Origin: Sulfurovum sp.
Lineage (GTDB): Bacteria; Campylobacterota; Campylobacteria; Campylobacterales; Sulfurovaceae
DNA: 6,579 nucleotides
Assembly: GCA_027066595.1 (NCBI GenBank)
Contig: JAMONG010000251.1
Location: forward strand, 1 to 6,579
Direction: 5' to 3'
A model generated the notes under the pieces. The model worked only from the letters and a program-made list of their open reading frames with translations. It made no database searches and was not told where the DNA came from. This document shows positions 5,464-6,579 of this stretch, one piece after another. The stretch's first letter is position 1. Every line of letters starts with the position of its first letter. A program made the position numbers and the translations under genes.

Positions 5464-5540
5464 GCACTCATAGCTCAGCTGGATAGAGCATCGCCCTTCT
5501 AAGGCGAGGGTCTTAGGTTCGAATCCTAATGGGTGTACCA
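5464..5540 (+). tRNA. tRNA-Arg (anticodon UCU)
   Basis: 77 bases. The acceptor stem GCACTCA pairs with TGGGTGT with wobbles at G1-U72 and U5-G68, then A and an encoded CCA. The anticodon stem TCGCC/GGCGA encloses loop CTTCTAA, anticodon TCT, reading AGA/AGG. Its T-loop is TTCGAAT. The wobble pattern of the acceptor matches the preceding arginine tRNA. Confidence 0.96.
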
Positions 5541-5543
5541 CTT

Positions 5544-5568
5544 ACTGTTTTTATTGACAGTTTTTTTT
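5544..5568 (+). terminator. Weak terminator-like hairpin before tRNA-Leu
   Basis: ACTGT (5544-5548) and ACAGT (5557-5561) form a 5-bp stem with an 8-base AT-rich loop, followed by an uninterrupted T run to 5568. The stem is short, so termination would be partial at best. It lies 3 bases after tRNA-Arg(UCU) and might split the array. Confidence 0.3.
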
Positions 5569-5582
5569 CATTGTTTTGTAAA
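5554..5582 (+). promoter_or_regulatory. Possible private promoter for tRNA-Leu
   Basis: A perfect TTGACA (5554-5559) is followed after 17 bases by TGTAAA (5577-5582), which matches 4 of 6 bases of the -10 consensus. Initiation near 5589 would fall just before tRNA-Leu at 5593. The interval also holds an 8-bp palindrome (5570-5577/5580-5587). Both boxes overlap other structures, so the call is tentative. Confidence 0.3.
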
Positions 5583-5592
5583 ACAATCACAT

Positions 5593-5677
5593 GCGGATGT
5601 GGTGAAATTGGTATACACGCCAGACTTAGGATCTGGTGCTTTACGGCGTGGAGGTTCGAGTCCTCTCATCCGCACCA
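5593..5677 (+). tRNA. tRNA-Leu (anticodon UAG)
   Basis: 85 bases, with the long variable arm expected of leucine tRNA (TGCTTTACGGCGT region). The acceptor stem GCGGATG pairs perfectly with CATCCGC, then A and an encoded CCA ending at 5677. The anticodon stem CCAGA/TCTGG encloses loop CTTAGGA, anticodon TAG. It is the last gene of the array. No convincing terminator hairpin follows, only T-rich sequence from about 5728 to 5755. Its 3' end is a plausible integration site, but no second copy of that end is visible downstream in the window. Confidence 0.97.
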
Positions 5678-5753
5678 TCTACTTTTTATAATCCTCACAA
5701 ACAACGAATACACCGACAATAGAGACACTTTTTAAGTTTTATTATTTTTCTTT

Positions 5754-5772
5754 TTGCTACCCTATTGCTACC
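5754..5772 (+). repeat. Tandem TTGCTACC direct repeats
   Basis: TTGCTACC occurs at 5754-5761 and again at 5765-5772, an 11-base period (about one helical turn). It immediately precedes copy 2 of the TAAAATG(C/A)GAGTTATGTT repeat. Short repeats one helical turn apart next to a tRNA gene are the kind of arrangement used by integrase or excisionase arm sites, but no integrase gene is in the window. Confidence 0.45.
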
Positions 5773-5790
5773 TAAAATGAGAGTTATGTT
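5773..5790 (+). repeat. Imperfect direct repeat, copy 2 (beyond the tRNA array)
   Basis: TAAAATGAGAGTTATGTT matches copy 1 at 5430-5447 in 17 of 18 positions, 343 bases apart and in the same orientation. The pair encloses tRNA-Arg(UCU) and tRNA-Leu. It may mark an old insertion junction or the flank of a lost duplicated tRNA gene. Confidence 0.6.
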
Positions 5791-5859
5791 CTTCTTTTTA
5801 TCTCTAGGAACTTGTTATTTTTAGAAATCTTATCAATTTTACTGATTTGTATAGATTGG

Positions 5860-6414
5860 TTACAAATCTTCAAACATCTCCATAACATGTTGCAAGTTTA
5901 TCTCAACAAAGTTCTTTTGAAATCCAACCCCAACATTAATAGCATCTGTTGCAAGTTCAAACAACTCATCTTTATCTACTTTGCCTGTCTTAATGATATT
6001 GACTATGTCCTCTTCATCATTCTGTGCAAAGCGTGTAAGCTTAGAGATAATCAAATCTACAGGTGACAATAGGTTTATTTCAAATTTCTCATCAATGGTT
6101 ATCATGTGTACAGCTCTGTCTTCATAGTCTTCATGCAGTAAGCCAAAAGTACTGTTGTAGGTATAGTCATAATGCACTTGTTCTAATGTGCCTTCATCAT
6201 TCTGCCAAACTACAAATAAATCTTCAGGAATTTTTACAGTATATTGCATAATCAAATCTACGTCATCAGAGACTCTACTATTACAGTAATAATGTACTGC
6301 ACCGCCACCTGTTAGATATGCTTTTACAGGTGTTTGTTTATGGGAGTCTGGTATTTGTTTTGCTATCTCAGCCATCATTTCTATAATGGCTTCTTTGAAA
6401 CTATGAGCTATCAC
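5860..6414 (-). CDS. Probable DUF6036-type nucleotidyltransferase-fold protein (toxin-antitoxin/defence-like)
   Basis: 184 residues starting with GTG at 6414, which shares a base with the preceding gene's stop (TAGTG). An ATG at residue 13 is the alternative; neither start has a strong Shine-Dalgarno. The motif LTGGGAVHYYCNSRVSDDVD (34-53) fits the nucleotidyltransferase pattern, a GG turn, then S-D-D-V-D with acidic residues D51 and D53 as likely metal ligands. The later stretch LLSPVDLIISKLTRFAQNDE (115-134) followed by EDIVNIIKTGK resembles the D-L-x-x-S-K-L-x-R-x(4)-D-x-x-D-I region of DUF6036/AbiEii-like proteins. Such proteins are often one half of two-gene toxin-antitoxin or phage-defence modules and would act in the cytosol by transferring nucleotides to an unknown substrate. 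The function is inferred from motifs only. The position next to a tRNA array supports an accessory origin. Confidence 0.75.
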   Translation of the reverse strand: MIAHSFKEAIIEMMAEIAKQIPDSHKQTPVKAYLTGGGAVHYYCNSRVSDDVDLIMQYTVKIPEDLFVVWQNDEGTLEQVHYDYTYNSTFGLLHEDYEDRAVHMITIDEKFEINLLSPVDLIISKLTRFAQNDEEDIVNIIKTGKVDKDELFELATDAINVGVGFQKNFVEINLQHVMEMFEDL

Positions 6415-6579
6415 TAAAATCTACCTGTCATTTTATATTGATTGAACCTTGCCATGTCTAAGCCATTTTTGAGTCCATAGAGACGTGCTAGACCATTGCC
6501 TGTATCATTCTTATTTCCATAGTATAAGCCTACGTTTACTTTGCTCTTAAAAGATAGCTGTGTCATTCTGTTGGTTAAA
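6414..6579 (-). CDS. Unrecognised protein, C-terminal end (gene continues beyond the window)
   Basis: An open frame on the - strand runs from the window edge to TAG at 6416-6414. It encodes at least 54 residues ending in FNQYKMTGRF. It overlaps the start of the downstream nucleotidyltransferase-like gene by one base (TAGTG), so the two are very likely co-translated. Visible features are a K/R-rich character, the segment KVNVGLYYGNKNDTGNG, then ARLYGLKNGLDMARF, with no membrane helix. An internal ATG at 6566 would give a 50-residue protein, but it lacks a clear ribosome-binding site, so a longer gene starting outside the window is more likely. I do not recognise the family. Its position suggests it is the partner of the downstream gene. 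Confidence 0.6.
   Translation of the reverse strand, partial: LTNRMTQLSFKSKVNVGLYYGNKNDTGNGLARLYGLKNGLDMARFNQYKMTGRF

Noticed and set aside
5529..5735. Plus-strand 68-residue open frame across tRNA-Leu
   Set aside because: Much of it is the translated tRNA gene; no ribosome-binding site or family resemblance.
5844..5868. 7-bp inverted repeat GATTTGT/ACAAATC across the stop of the nucleotidyltransferase-like gene
   Set aside because: The stem is short with an 11-base loop and no T-tract follows on the - strand, so it is not supported as a terminator.
5812..6251. Plus-strand open frames opposite the nucleotidyltransferase-like gene
   Set aside because: They are antisense to a frame with recognisable motifs, and their cysteine/leucine-rich composition is typical of noise.

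Overview
The window reads as a chromosomal segment of a moderately AT-rich bacterium, most likely a member of the Campylobacterota (Sulfurovum- or Sulfurimonas-like). This is inferred from protein character, tight gene packing and promoters with a clear TATAAT but mostly no recognisable -35 box; nothing in the window proves the genus. All the core genes look intact.

Layout from left to right. (1) Bases 1-104 are the last codons of typA/bipA on the + strand. (2) Bases 105-267 are non-coding and hold nested palindromes, including three short hairpins headed by GTAG, two of them as an inverted pair, which resembles a REP/BIME cluster. It lies between convergent gene ends. (3) On the - strand, a flavoprotein of the HI0933/YhiN/BaiN family (596-1819) is followed, with an 11-base overlap, by a small unrecognised AT-rich gene (268-606). 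(4) Divergently on the + strand is a compact set: an MTH1187-type thiamine-binding protein (1857-2171), a small two-helix membrane protein of YgaP/DUF2892 type (2214-2450) and purM (2450-3445). (5) Convergent to purM is an alanine/glycine:cation symporter (3472-4944, - strand). A hairpin built into the last codons of purM gives the symporter a plausible intrinsic terminator. (6) A + strand array of five tRNA genes, Pro(UGG)-His(GUG)-Arg(UCG)-Arg(UCU)-Leu(UAG), follows a promoter with perfect TTGACA and TATAAT boxes 17 bp apart. (7) After the array is a 182-base AT-rich gap (5678-5859) with short direct repeats. Then, on the - strand, come a probable DUF6036-type nucleotidyltransferase-fold protein (5860-6414) and the 3' end of an unrecognised gene that overlaps it by one base (6414-6579). 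This end looks like accessory DNA next to a tRNA array.

How the genes may work together: PurM makes AIR, the last intermediate shared by purine synthesis and the ThiC route to the thiamine pyrimidine. Its linkage to a thiamine-binding-family protein is therefore the most suggestive metabolic association here. The tRNA array and the symporter are transcribed divergently from a 174-base intergenic region. I see no CRISPR array, rRNA, complete insertion sequence, integrase or riboswitch.
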